DNA of 64,000 nt from Notospermus geniculatus. Taxonomy: Eukaryota > Nemertea > Pilidiophora > Heteronemertea > Lineidae. Both the position numbers and the translations under genes were made by a program. Of this stretch, positions 43,800-56,200 are shown one piece after another; the first letter of the stretch is position 1; the number at the start of each line of letters is the position of its first letter. The notes under the pieces are model-generated. The model was not told the origin of the DNA. It did not search any database and saw only the letters and a list, made by a program, of their open reading frames with translations. The stretch spans positions 84,878-148,877 of the forward strand of contig NMRB01000634.1 in the NCBI GenBank assembly GCA_002633025.1, in the 5' to 3' direction.

Positions 43800-44479
43800 G
43801 TTTTGTTTTATTGTGATTTCTACCTTTAGATATGATAGCTGCAGATAGCCACACATTCCCGGCTGTGACTGGTGAACATTGCGTGCGTTTAAAGAAAAAA
43901 ACGGTCAGTGTGTCCCCCTTATTGTTTTGGAAACGCTGGCAGATAGACCGACATGTTTCTCTGTGTGTCCTCTATTGTCAAGTCGCCGCTTATTCCGTCA
44001 GACAATAGGAGGAGAACACTCACAGATGGGGAACACGGGAAGATGTTACACCGGTCGTGCCTATCGCGTTCGTGAATATGATTGGCCGGTGCTGGCGCAG
44101 GTGATAAACATCGGAACTTTTATGTTGATACCTTTCTATTTTTAACACCTTCGTGATTGGTGGATTTCCTCCATCAAATGTAGGTCACCTTCTATCTGCA
44201 TTCCGGTACATCAGCCGTATTGAGAATTGAACAAATTTACATAAAATTTCCAAGTGACGTCACTGGCCGAATTCCTCCAAAAATGGCGGCCAATACTGGT
44301 CCCACCAAACAAGCCACGACTGCAGCGCGCAGGTTGGTAGGATCGGGTACGAGTCTAATTAAGTCATTGACTAATAGTAATTCTCGTTCCTAGGGTATCC
44401 ACGTATGCATCGCATTGTAATCATACACTCGCCAACACTGGGGCGCAAGGCAAAATTACGGTATTGGAGAATGATAATC
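43800..44479. other. Gene-free stretch
   Basis: Nothing recognised between the end of gene A and the next dispersed repeat. Confidence 0.4.
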
Positions 44480-45540
44480 ACCAGCGGTGCTGTTACGACA
44501 AATACGAGGAAATGATTGAACGGAATCCCCGATGTGACAGGGATCAATGTCCCCCTGGAATGAAAGCCCGGTCTTATTGTTCAGCGAGGGATTAGAATAT
44601 ATGGCCATGGAGACCATGGCCATTTGAGTCTCCATGGCCATTTGAATATACCCTTACAATAGCGGGCTATTGTTTGGCGGACTTGCATTCCTAGGACGTT
44701 GATTCCTGTCACACCTGAATGGAGCAACATTGAAAACGGCAGAGGCCCATCGAGTGTGTGGCGTGCAGCCGTGCACATTGTTCCACCAAGCTGACCAACA
44801 GATATCGGTCGTGATCGATAGGTCAAGGTGAAGAAAGATGGAAAAGTGAAAGTGGAAACAGAAGGAATTTTGATGCTACTTTTTTTATTCGTTGCGTGTG
44901 CACTCGAACAAATAAAAAATCAGCATAGAAAATGAGATTGACAGAAAATGTTTTAAAAAATGGATAATTTTTAAGATAAGTTTCTGAAAGGTGAAGTTTT
45001 GAGAGGCACTTTTAAATAAATGCCACTTCTGACTTTCCGTAAATAGTTCTGACTCTGTAGGGCTTATTGTACAGAAAACCCCACCGAGGAAATCCCGTGG
45101 TCTTGAAGCTTTGGAAATCCCGTACAGCTACGTCATATATCGACAAAAACGGGCCAAAATTACAATCAACGACGCATTTTGACCCCCGGTAACCGCCCTG
45201 TGGACCCCAAGATCAGACATCGCGAAAAAATGCTGCAAATTGATTTTACCAGGCGAATTGAAAACCAATCACAAGCGACTATTACACAGAATGGGAAGTC
45301 CCCGTTCAGTCGTACTTGAATTTCCGGGTATCGAGACGTCACGTGATCTTCTCTGCCCTCGGATTGGTCAGTGAAGCACCGACAGTCGCACGGGAAGGTA
45401 AGACCACCGATTTCCTGACAATTGCAAAAGTGAAATTTCCGAATTTCGTTCAGTCTTCATGATTTCAAACCTGTGAAATGGTTGAATATCCCTTTTTTGG
45501 TGAAAATAAGGTGAAATATCATACGCCTAGTGAATCTGTC
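44480..45540. repeat. Dispersed repeat R1, copy 2
   Basis: Longest copy. Includes the CCCCCTGGAATGAAAGCCCG / CTTACAATAGCGGGCTATTG part that recurs at 51590-51790 and the part shared with 33880-34585. A CATGGCCATTTGA-type local repeat lies at 44600-44645. Confidence 0.85.
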
Positions 45541-45547
45541 ACTGTAA

Positions 45548-45660
45548 ACGAACGTAATACGTGTTTGATAAACACTAAAACGGAAGTAGGCTTCTCCCAG
45601 CTGTGCCGAAAGTACATCGGGTGGGCCCGAAAACCGGTACCCTCTTTCCTTGACTGTATA
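45548..45660. repeat. Dispersed repeat R2, copy 2
   Basis: Matches 35628-35765. Confidence 0.75.
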
Positions 45661-45824
45661 TTTTAATATTTTTTCCTCATTTTTTTGTCCTATATTTGGC
45701 ACATTATATAACACCGCTAATTGCTTCATGTAAATTTAATGTAAATTTCTGGTAGATCGGTCGATGAAAATGCAAGAACGAGTTCTAAGATGACTTAAAG
45801 CCACACTGTATTCAATTCAGAAAC

Positions 45825-45960
45825 CCTCAATAGGTGTCACTAGTGGTTAAAAGTATTGAAATGAAAGTGACATCCAAATCCCGATCAATTTCCCCCACAA
45901 AGGGCATCCATTGTATTGGACCTGGTTACAATGTGCTGCCCTCTATCGTAGTTAAAGCGG
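45825..45960. repeat. Dispersed repeat CTCAATAGGTGTC, copy 2
   Basis: Matches 23745-23880. Confidence 0.75.
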
Positions 45961-46113
45961 ACTATTCGTGCCGAGTCAAAGATTCCCCAGCACCGTTTCC
46001 GGAGCGGCCGCCGCAATGCATTTACCAGTTGTTGTTACGAATAAAACGGGACGTTTTATTATTTTTGGTTCACTTGGACACACACGAGCAATCCGCTTTA
46101 ATGATCCCCACTC

Positions 46114-46369
46114 AATAGGGCCGTTTAGACGACAAACCAAAACACCACCTTCAGATTCGATCCGATTGGATCCGATCGACACCGGCATGGTCTCATTTGC
46201 GTTTAGACGAGATTTGAATGTGGTCCAATGCGGTCCAATGTGGATTCCGCACCATTTTAAATCCACATTGGGCCGCATTGGGTAGCGTTTACACGCAAGA
46301 GTTTTGAACCACAAACGGATTCGATCGGATCGCATGTGGATTTTTGCCTGTCGTCTAAACGGCCCTATT
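46114..46369. mobile_element. 256-bp MITE with GGGCCGTTTAGACGACA termini
   Basis: AATAGGGCCGTTTAGACGAC and complement. The inner arms pair through GATCCGATC and GGATTTGAA-type blocks. A half copy is at 57001-57110. Confidence 0.88.
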
Positions 46370-47687
46370 ATCTGTTATTGCAATGGTTAAATTCGAATGG
46401 TCATGTATGGTTTCTCTCGCCATTTGTCCTTGTAGACCAATGAAATTTCCGGGGGCATAAGTATATGGAACAAACTTTGTAAAAATTGCCTCGGAAGTAT
46501 TGGCAATATCCAAGATATCGGGTGTTTTTTAAGTTATGTCCATGACTGTACATCGGCATGGCCCACAGAGATGTGCTCACTGACTTTTTCGTATGTTTGC
46601 TACTAATGTGTGCCATTGTGTACATTGCATTGATAGGCCTATCGCGGGAACACATCATATTGAACATCGTCTGTGATTAATTAACATAGTTGTAATTAAT
46701 CGATGGCCCAAATATTGGAACCTGGGAGTGAATTGCGAGTCCCTGGAGTTGGAGAGTGGCGCGCACGTCGATGGTGGTGTGCCCCTTTAATATATTTCAC
46801 ACACTTATCGTGTGGCAAATTTGATTGAAGTTGGAAAGTTGTTTAGGATCGCCTTTCCACAACATTGCCCCAGGGCTAACAAAGTTCTTCTTTTGCAATC
46901 CAACTTTCTTTACGAGCGAGCAGCAGTTGGAGAAAAATGGTTTTGAGGATGGTCCGAATCCTAGGTTCTATCGTAAGAAAGTAGGATTCTGTCATCGGAG
47001 AAAGGATTTTCTTTTGGAAATAAAAAAAAGCTTGTCATGGGCGTTGGAAGCAGGCAATCCCAAACGAATAACCCCAGCTCTGTTTTTTCAAGTCGTTTCT
47101 CTTTTCTTTTCATTTTATCTGCTCTTCACCCACTCACTATCGAAGTTAGTGATAACGCCGTATTGTTCAATATCCATCTGGAAATCGGTCATTCATATGT
47201 AGGCCTACATGTAGATTGATAAGCCAAATGTAATTCTTGTGCGTGACATGAATTTGATTTGACACATTCTCACCACTGGCACTGAAGCATCACCGTGAAG
47301 TAGTCACTCCAGGATAAATCACCATTCATATCCACAAATATCTGGGAAATGTGCAAAACATTATCTCAGGAGACTTTGCCATCACTATGTAAAATAAATT
47401 GACCTCAGTCGCATCTTATTGGAGATTTGACAAGAAATCTTGGCTTCGCCAATCGCTGATTGCGCCACGAGAAATGCAAAGAGTGCGGCGGATGGCGAGT
47501 GACCTACGCAACTCGCCACCGATCCTGTTGCCAGCCACCATGGCCACCGCAGATTGTTTGATATTGGGCGAAGATCGCTGGCGAGAGATTCCACGCATCA
47601 CTGCACTGTCCAGCGCACACCTGGCGTCAACAGCAGATTTTGCTTGCTGGCGATACGATCGCGGCTTGCAATATCGCCTGCTGCACT
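46370..47687. other. Gene-free stretch before an assembly gap
   Basis: No exon supported. Frames reported across this region run into the N block and are not evidence of coding. Confidence 0.4.
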
Positions 47688-47886
47688 NNNNNNNNNNNNN
47701 NNNNNNNNNNNNNNNNNNNNNNNNNNNNNNNNNNNNNNNNNNNNNNNNNNNNNNNNNNNNNNNNNNNNNNNNNNNNNNNNNNNNNNNNNNNNNNNNNNNN
47801 NNNNNNNNNNNNNNNNNNNNNNNNNNNNNNNNNNNNNNNNNNNNNNNNNNNNNNNNNNNNNNNNNNNNNNNNNNNNNNNNNNNNNN
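47688..47886. other. Assembly gap (199 N)
   Basis: Run of N between unresolved sequence. The left flank (GCCACGAGAAATGC...CGAAGATCGCTGGCG) has a repetitive feel with recurring GATCGC/GGCGA motifs. Confidence 0.98.
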
Positions 47887-48039
47887 TACAGAGGAAAATC
47901 GAAATTTCTCAAAAACGGCGGGTGGTCCCCGTCGATGCAGTTTGCGGTATTTGATAGGACATTTATTTATAGTTGCGCATCATGATATCTATACCACTTG
48001 GAAATTTGCCATTTTATCTAATAGTGACATTTGTTGATT

Positions 48040-48230
48040 TTAAAAAGGTCCCAAAAATCAACTTTTTTGTTTCCGAAATTTTTCATACTTTTCTTCATAG
48101 GATGAATCACCATGGTGAAAAACCCACATCCACATCAGTGTGATGAAATGAATTGATGGGCAAATAGCATTTTTATGTCAAAAATTTCCACCGTGTTTTT
48201 ACGAATCCTGCTGGTTCAGATTCAAGAATG
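48040..48230. mobile_element. Diverged fragment of the 1.5-kb foldback family
   Basis: AAAAATCAACTTTTTTGTTT...GATGAATTGATGGGCAAAT resembles the interior of 1467-2380. Confidence 0.45.
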
Positions 48231-48487
48231 GCAGAGTTGAGCCCGTTCGGCAACATTTTCAAGAACGTAAGAACTAGCTCAGTATGACGGGGCACTATAA
48301 GCTGCAACGTGACGCTGTGTAGCGGCCACCACAAAAGACTTGTACTGCTGCGCTAAATGGAAGATGATGAGGAGATGACCTGAGATCTCAGGCTATCTTC
48401 TCGTCTATGGCAGGCCAGTGCCATCCTCCGGTAGAAGTGTAGCCACACATATACCTTCCGATGGAATCGCCCTATTTACAATTGCAG

Positions 48488-48827
48488 GTCCTAAAATCCC
48501 AAAGATCACGATACAATGTCCCGGGGAATTCCAGTATACTGCAGGTACGGCAAAAGGTTGGTGAACGTTGACTTCGATGATTTCGACAAGACCAAAGAAG
48601 CCGTTCGAAAGAAATGGAATCTGCAAGGTGACTTTGTGCTGCAAGTTCCGGATGGTAAAGGAGAATACATGGACATTGTAGATGACGATGACCTCAGAGC
48701 GTTCAGGAATGCGGAATCCTTGACTGTACACCTGTTGGATGGTCCACCAGGCGCAGTTGCGACACCCAATGTTGGGCAGACCCCACCACCTTCGTATGAA
48801 CAAAGTGTCCACCCTGCAACAGCGACG
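48488..48827 (+). CDS. Gene B exon 1 (PB1-like module 1)
   Basis: The coding part is 48516-48827 (104 codons). The conserved acceptor TTGCAG|GTCC at 48487 implies an upstream 5' UTR exon. MSRGIPVYCRYGKRLVNVDF, then GEYMDIVDDDDL. The donor is ACG|GTGAGT. Confidence 0.85.
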
Positions 48828-51800
48828 GTGAGTAGCAGGCTGCGGCGACTGAGAGAAAAAAAAACTTAGAACATGAGTTTTGAATGTCCTATGACTGTAA
48901 ACATTTGTGTGAATCTGTTTGTTTATCTGTGTTGAACAAAAGATAAGTGTCACACTTTCACTTTTATGAAGATGAACTTTTGCCTTTCACATTCTCCAGA
49001 TAGGCTAAATTCTATTAAAGATGAACACTCCTCGTGATTTTGTTGAAGATCAACTAGGAATGAGGAGGGAGCTTTTTTGTTTATCCCGAAAGGTCGGCCC
49101 GCGAACGAAGTGACAAACGGGTTATTTTCATGCCAGAAGTAAATTGAAATAACGTTAGAAAAAAGAAATTTCGGTTCAGGGTCACAACGCTCGCAGCGAC
49201 GCCATGTGGTGCTAGTACGGCCCCCTCCTCATTGGATTTGTAAAGGCGAACCAAAAAAGCCGAACACTTGCCCGATGAATTCTGGTAAATTCTCCGCCTC
49301 ATGATCCTATTCGAAGCAAACGGCTATCTTCACAAATGTTTGTCATGTGCAATCCAAAACTGAACTGATGAGCTCGTACTACCCATCATTTTAAAAAACC
49401 ATGTCTTCACCCCTTCAAAACTTCGGGTGTTTGACGTCCTGCGACTTCTACGTCACACCACCAAAAGATAGCGNATTGTGTCGGGCATAGATCTAGGACA
49501 TGAGTGCGCTGATTGGTCATACGCTAATAAGCTATACTGAGCCCGGAACCAGAGTGGGAAAAAAAATTTCGCATCCCGGCCAGTAGATATTTGAACGATC
49601 TCCAACCATTATACTGATGCGAAAGTCATATCATGCTCACATATAAGTCGTCTACTTCAGGAGTTTCTCAAACCAAAAGATTTAATTACATGACTTATCA
49701 ACGATAAGCTCAATGTGTGGAAACTTATTGCAGGTCAGTAATAAATCGAATGAAAAACGAGTGACCGTCACACATGAAGGGAAATCGAAATTTGTAGCAG
49801 TGAACTTCGAAAGCTTGGATGCCACAAAGGAAGAAATCCGCAAACGGTTCAACCTCAGTGGTGATATCGATATCCAAGGCCAGGTCCCCGGCTCGGGAAA
49901 GAAATACGATATTGAGGATGACACTGAGCTGATGGACTTCAAAGATGCTGAAGAGTTCCACGTTAGAGCACATCCTTCGGCAACGCATACGAGTTCTCCC
50001 GATCAAGGAAGGGATACCAACAGACCGCACGAACCCAGGAACGAGCCGGCGAAACCAATTTTCATGACACAGGTACGGGTAGTTTGGAATGTGAATCGTC
50101 AGTCACCATTACTTATTAGAAAGGGTTCTGCAGCATCAAGACGTGGGGTGACGCGATCATGGACATTGGTGTAACGTTAGAACAACGCTGAGGAACGACA
50201 TGTTCTGTGAGAGGGCATAGGGTTGATATACCAGGCCTCACTGCTGTGAGCCATTCATCAACGGCAGTCATGGTGAAGGCAGTATCGGGTGTGCCTTAAG
50301 AAACGAGCAGTCTATAAAAGTATATCCTAGATAAAAAGGCTGCTGATTTCTTACATATTTCTTTTTCTACCAACCCAGGTTCCCCCAAAAGCGAGCGAGA
50401 CGAAAAGTCTACCAGTTTCGTATGGAGGAAGGCGTAGGTCAGTGACGGTGGAGTTGGATAACGTTGCCGGCATCAAGAGGGCCATTCGGCAGAGGTTGAT
50501 GATAGACGCAGACTTTGTGCTGAAAGCCAAAGTGGGCACAGACGACTACCGTGATATCATAGACGAGAGTGACCTTGAGGACCTGAGGGTAGCTAACGAG
50601 TTGGTGGTTGAAGACTTGATAGACGAAGCCAAAGGTTCCAACGCGAGATCGCAGCAGGTCGCTCCTATGAGCCAGGACCCCAACAACACACAGGTTTGTC
50701 ATATTTCTTTCCTTGTCGGCTTATTAAGTTTCGCAATCTATCCTCCCTCACCCGACTTCAGCATTAAGGCGGGGGGCTACCTATGCCGACTTTAATGACG
50801 CTCTTTGAAAACAAGCGTCCTAACATATTCATGACAAAAAGTAACTAATTGATGTCAACAAAATGTTTTAGCTACAACCTTTATGCTCCCGTTCTGTGAA
50901 AGAATTGTTCATTTTGACCAATTACGATGGAGTTAATTAAGTTATAACAAGTTGTCAAAATTTGAGTTCGCAAACAATTTTGCAGACTTGGGATGCGACA
51001 CATCAGTTTCCCACATAGTCTGTAACATACAGGCCTGATGCCTGCAGGGCCTAACGATCCGTTTTTTACGAAAGTACTTTCCATTTAATTGGTATAAACT
51101 ATTTAATGCCAAAAAAGGCTCGATTTACAGTTTTTGAAATATTTCATATTCCCGACCAACTATCCAAAAAAGGCGATCGTGTTGCCCTAGAATGCACATA
51201 TGGCAATAACATCCAAAAGAAATTTTTCAAATATATGTGTCCAAAAAAGAGAAAACTTGTTTGGGAAATTTGAAAATTTCCATACCGCTGGCAAGTTACT
51301 TCTTTGTTATGTAGATTTGCACTATTCGCGCCCTTTGAGTAAACTCTGTTCGGCCACTTGTGACCAAAGCACCAGTGACAGAGCTGAACAATACCCGCAG
51401 TGGACACAAAAGATTTAGGGTCGGCACGTACACTGAAGATTGGTTTTCGAAAACAGTATACCAGGGTGAGCGGATTTAATCTGAATGTGAATGACTGGTC
51501 GCACAAAGCCCAGTTCCGTGGATTGCCACTAGGGAATGAGCTCAGCTATAGGTAGCCCCCCGCCTTAAGGGGAGTGCGAGGAAAGGATACCAACAGACCA
51601 CACAAACCTAGAAAGAACAGGTGTGAAAGGAATCCAAGTCCCCCTGGAATCAAAGCCCGGTCTTATTGTTCAGCGAGGGATGGCTAGACAGACCAAGACC
51701 ATTCCTACGAACCTTACAATAGCGGGCTATTGTTTGGCGGATCTACATTCCCTGGACGCAGATTCCTGTCACATCGGCGATATCTACAGAACAACAAACA

Positions 51801-53155
51801 CATTTAAATTGTGAATAATACGTATGGCATCATCATTAAATACCAGAGTGTGTGTGTAAGAAAAGGGCTGCTAATTGGCCTGTTGAAGACCGATATTGGC
51901 TGCAACATATATACATGTACATGTATTGTCTGCAAGACCTCCTCTCCAAAGCGTGAGTGGTTCCCTGAGCGTAAAACAGCCCAATGCGCACAAACTGGTT
52001 GAATCAGCCACCGGGGATCAGCCAACTTTTGACCCTAAGAATATCAGGGGTTCTTACTGCTCGCTGCCTTCGTCACCGCAGTTCAGTTTGTGTGCGGGGT
52101 GACGAAGGGATCGAGCACTAAGACCCCTAGTGATGTTCTCAGGATGCTATATGAGGCCTGTCGAGTGCCTAATCGTGGACGTGTATCCTCTGTGTTAAGA
52201 TATACCGCCAACCCTCACCTTTCCCATCAGCCAATCATTCTACTCTTTAGTGAGTAACAGATGTTCTGATTAGTTCCCACGATTAGGCACTCGCCACTGT
52301 GGTGTTTGCACGTGACGTCACAGTGGCCATGTTGGAGGCATACAACAAAAGAACAAACTTTCAAAACACCAATAAGCTAATTTCCATAGACCGTGACTGG
52401 CGAAAAATTCTTTTGTTTATACCTCCAACATGGCCACCGTGCAAACACTCTATACACTCAAAAGTATAGACCACATATTCATCTGGCTCATGGACTAACC
52501 TATTATAATGTATCTTGGTTCCGCAGATGAAATCCCTACCAGTCTCCTACAGAGGAAGACGCAAATCGGTGATGGTGAAGTTAGATGACGTTGACAGTAT
52601 CAGGATGACCATACAGCAGAGGTTTAAGATAGCAGGAGACTTTTCGCTAAAGGTCAAAGTCGGCCAGGCCGACCATGATATTGAAGATGAGGATGATCTT
52701 GACGAACTGCGGGCAGCCAATGAGTTGGTGGTCGAAGACATAGATTCCACCCCGACTTCGCAGCAGATAGCTCTAGTTACAAACACGACACAGGTTTGTC
52801 ATATTTTTCCTTCCGGTTAAGTTTCTGCAAAGGTATTTCTGAATTTCTACACTTGAAATCGTCCGGCGAATACNAAGGTCAGAGGTCAAGGTCAAACAGT
52901 TCTAAAGTGCAAATCTACTCAGAATTTCAGGGGAAAACTAATTAGAAGCCTGCATTAACCATCCCCCATTTGTTTAATCAAGGATCCCTGTTCCAGTTAC
53001 GCAATCCTTCTCAAGGTCAGAGCTCAAGGTCACAGATAACTAGCTCTACAGTAGTAAACTTATCATCGGAAACCATAGACATCGCTCCGATGTCCTTTTC
53101 TTGTTATTATGGTTTCCTATCTCAAGATCGGAAACCATATAGTGTTTGGTCGTGG

Positions 53156-53219
<64 letters not shown>

Positions 53220-56200
53220 ACACCTGTAACTTTGTTCCTGCAAGAGCTACAGACCTGGAAATGTGACCTACCCCCAGGTTTCATGACCTGAGCTACAAGA
53301 TGGAATGACAATTTCCAGTCTCCCATACCTGGTTCATGGTGAAATTGACATATCAAAAGTTGAGATTTTGTCTGTCACACTTTTGTTTCTTGAATAACTT
53401 GTCTCCGACGCCAGGTAGAGCACTAGCAACAAGTTCCTTCCCTTATGTTTATGGCCCTTGGCAAGATACTGGCATCAACAAATTTATTCTCCAGTGTCAG
53501 CATCATAATGATATTGATATATCAAATTTTGATATTTTGACATATCGGGAGATCTGCCACAGTAAGTGACTTGAAACTGGTATCACAACATCATTGCTCA
53601 TCCACGGATATTATTGCAACTGAAATTTTCAGTTTGCACCTGCCCGGTCGCATGATATTTGCTGATATCGTGATGAGATTTGATATTCAAATTTGATAAC
53701 ATGACATAAGTCAGAATCTGGTGATGGTAGACACCTAAAACCTTCAGCTACACCTAGGTTATCAAGGATGAGCTTTCAGATTACGCAATGACCTTGAAGG
53801 TCAGAGGTCAAGGTCAAACAGTTCTTAAGCGCAAATCTCCTCGGAATTTCAGGAAAAAACGAATTAGAAGCCTGAATTTACCATCCCCGATAGGTTTAAT
53901 CAGGGATCCTGTCCCAGTTATGCAATACTTCTCAAGGTCAGAGGTCAAGGTCACAGCCAACCATCACAAATAACATGAGACAGAACCTGGTGATGGTGGA
54001 AGCCTAAAACCTTCATCTACACCTAGGTTATCAAGGATGAGCTTTCAGATTACACAATGACCTTGAAGGTCAGAGGTCAAGGTCAAGGTCAAACAGTTCT
54101 AAAGTGCAAATCTACTCAGAATTTCAGGGGAAAACTAATTAGAAGCCTGCATTAACCATCCCCTATTTGTTTAATCAAGGATCCCTGTTCCAGTTACGCA
54201 ATACTTCTCAAGGTCAGAGGTCAAGGTCACAGATAACTAGCTCTAGAGTAGTAAACTTATCATCGGAAACCATAGACATCGCTCCGATGTCCTTTTCTTG
54301 TTAAGAGATTGTTTTCCTTGGGCTCAAATGTCCAGCTGTCGCGAGGCTCTGTAGAAGTCTCTTGACATCAGTAATGAACTGTTGGGCGTAGTAGGTAATC
54401 ATCATAATCGTCCTCTTTTTTGTCGACCGGGGGCAATTCAGTACCAAAAGCAAGCATACATGTACTAATCCAGGGGCCGCGTTGCACAAAACTCACGATA
54501 GCGCTAACTTGGTGTTAGCGCTAACTTATGTTCGATGACGTAAAAATCCCTTGTCTTTTTACCAGCGCTAACATGAGTTTTGTGCAACCCAGCCCAGGTC
54601 TATTCGCGTCCCATGACCTTTCCCATCAGACCCAAACTTTATTGACAAGTGTGCATTCTTTATTGTTTAAAGGATTTGTACCTTAAACAAGGGGGGAAAA
54701 CAGCAATGGTACAGTACAGGGGCATGAATTATGGTCTTTACCAGCCCCCGCCTCCGAAGAGCCAGGTCGTCCTCGAACAAAAGGAGGAATTAAATGAGAC
54801 GTTAAATATTGCAAAACTCGTAGATAAGATGGAGCTGACCGCCGACTTCCTTCGTCTCGCATATTATGGTGTTTTGGGGAAGAGGGAGCTTCATGAGAAA
54901 ATGCAGCATCTGCAGTTTGCCGTAGGAGAAGTCAGCAAGGAGTGTGGCAGCACAGCAGTCCAGTTCAAAATCAAGGCTGGGGATGTCATTGATAATCTGG
55001 AATGCGGGTTCACCTACTTGTTTGAGGGCCACAACGACTTTGCATTAGAAAATTTCAAACAAATTGCAGCGATCAGCGCAGAGGTACTGAAAAAGACGAA
55101 CACCTTGAAAGACAACTTGGGCAAGAACCAGCAAGAACTGACAACGTTACTAGCTTTGATTACCAAAGAACACGGTGATAGTTTAGATGCTGTCGGACAA
55201 ATCACAACCAGTGCTGCGACTGAGAAAAACCTGAGGTCGCGCATAAAAAAATGCTCGGAGGAAACTAGCCAATTGTATGCTCAATGCAGGAAATATGAAG
55301 CGGACATTACCAAAAGCAAGAGCGAAATAACAACGGCTGAGGAATCCAAGAAGCCGGTTAGGCAAGAGTTTTTGCGTTGGGTGAAACAAGGGTACCTGTA
55401 CAAGTCCGAACTCGACTCCGTGGTTACCGACAAGGAAAAAATGCTGCAGAACATGTCAGATGAAGAGCGTTTGAAGGAACTCGAACAAATCAGGCTCGAA
55501 CGCTGGAGAGACCAGAATGCGAACCGCGAACTATTGCAGATTGTCGAAGCTTTGAAGAAGACCGACATTCTGAGTGGTAGCGAGGGGATGCTCACCATGG
55601 CATTGAGAGGTGCACAGACAGGGATCAAGTCTTTGCTAAACGGGCTTCGCCCCATCATCGAGTTTTGGGAGATCCTAGCTGTGGAGTGTGAGTCGATCGC
55701 CAACACAGGAACAGTGGCACGAATGCAACAAGCCGCCGGTGGCGCCGTGGCCACCGAGAAAAATAAGGAGGCCGAGTCCACCGAGAGAAATAAAGAGTTC
55801 TGGAAAGACGATGGATTCAAACGTCAAGCATTGAAATTCTATGCCAGGTAATTGTCCTCATTTATGCCACATATCCCCGTCCGAATTTTTGTCGACCAAT
55901 GAACATGAAAGTAAGCTGTTTTTTAGTCCATGGTCATTCCAGGACAAGAAGAATCTCATTTATGTCCACCCATACTGAGTGGCGTACTTCCCTGCCGGCC
56001 GGATACTTCTTCTCGGTTTTAACTGGATGCTTGTGGTTGTTTTATGACTTCAGGTGAATCAGGTAGACCTATCGTGGAGGCCTCCATGACCCACGGGTAT
56101 GGGCTCCCGTTATTTGGGAATTACCCGATCTGAGAGCCCGGCCCTTTCTTTAGCCCTACATCCCAGATCCGGCCTTGCAATCTTGGCCATGTCATTTCAT

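Noticed and set aside
47399-48037. Several 100-212 residue frames crossing 47688-47886
   Set aside because: They consist mainly of X from the N block and carry no domain.
53046-53356. Cys/Val/Ser and Asp/Arg/Gln repeat proteins
   Set aside because: Translation of the (GTCT)n microsatellite in all frames.
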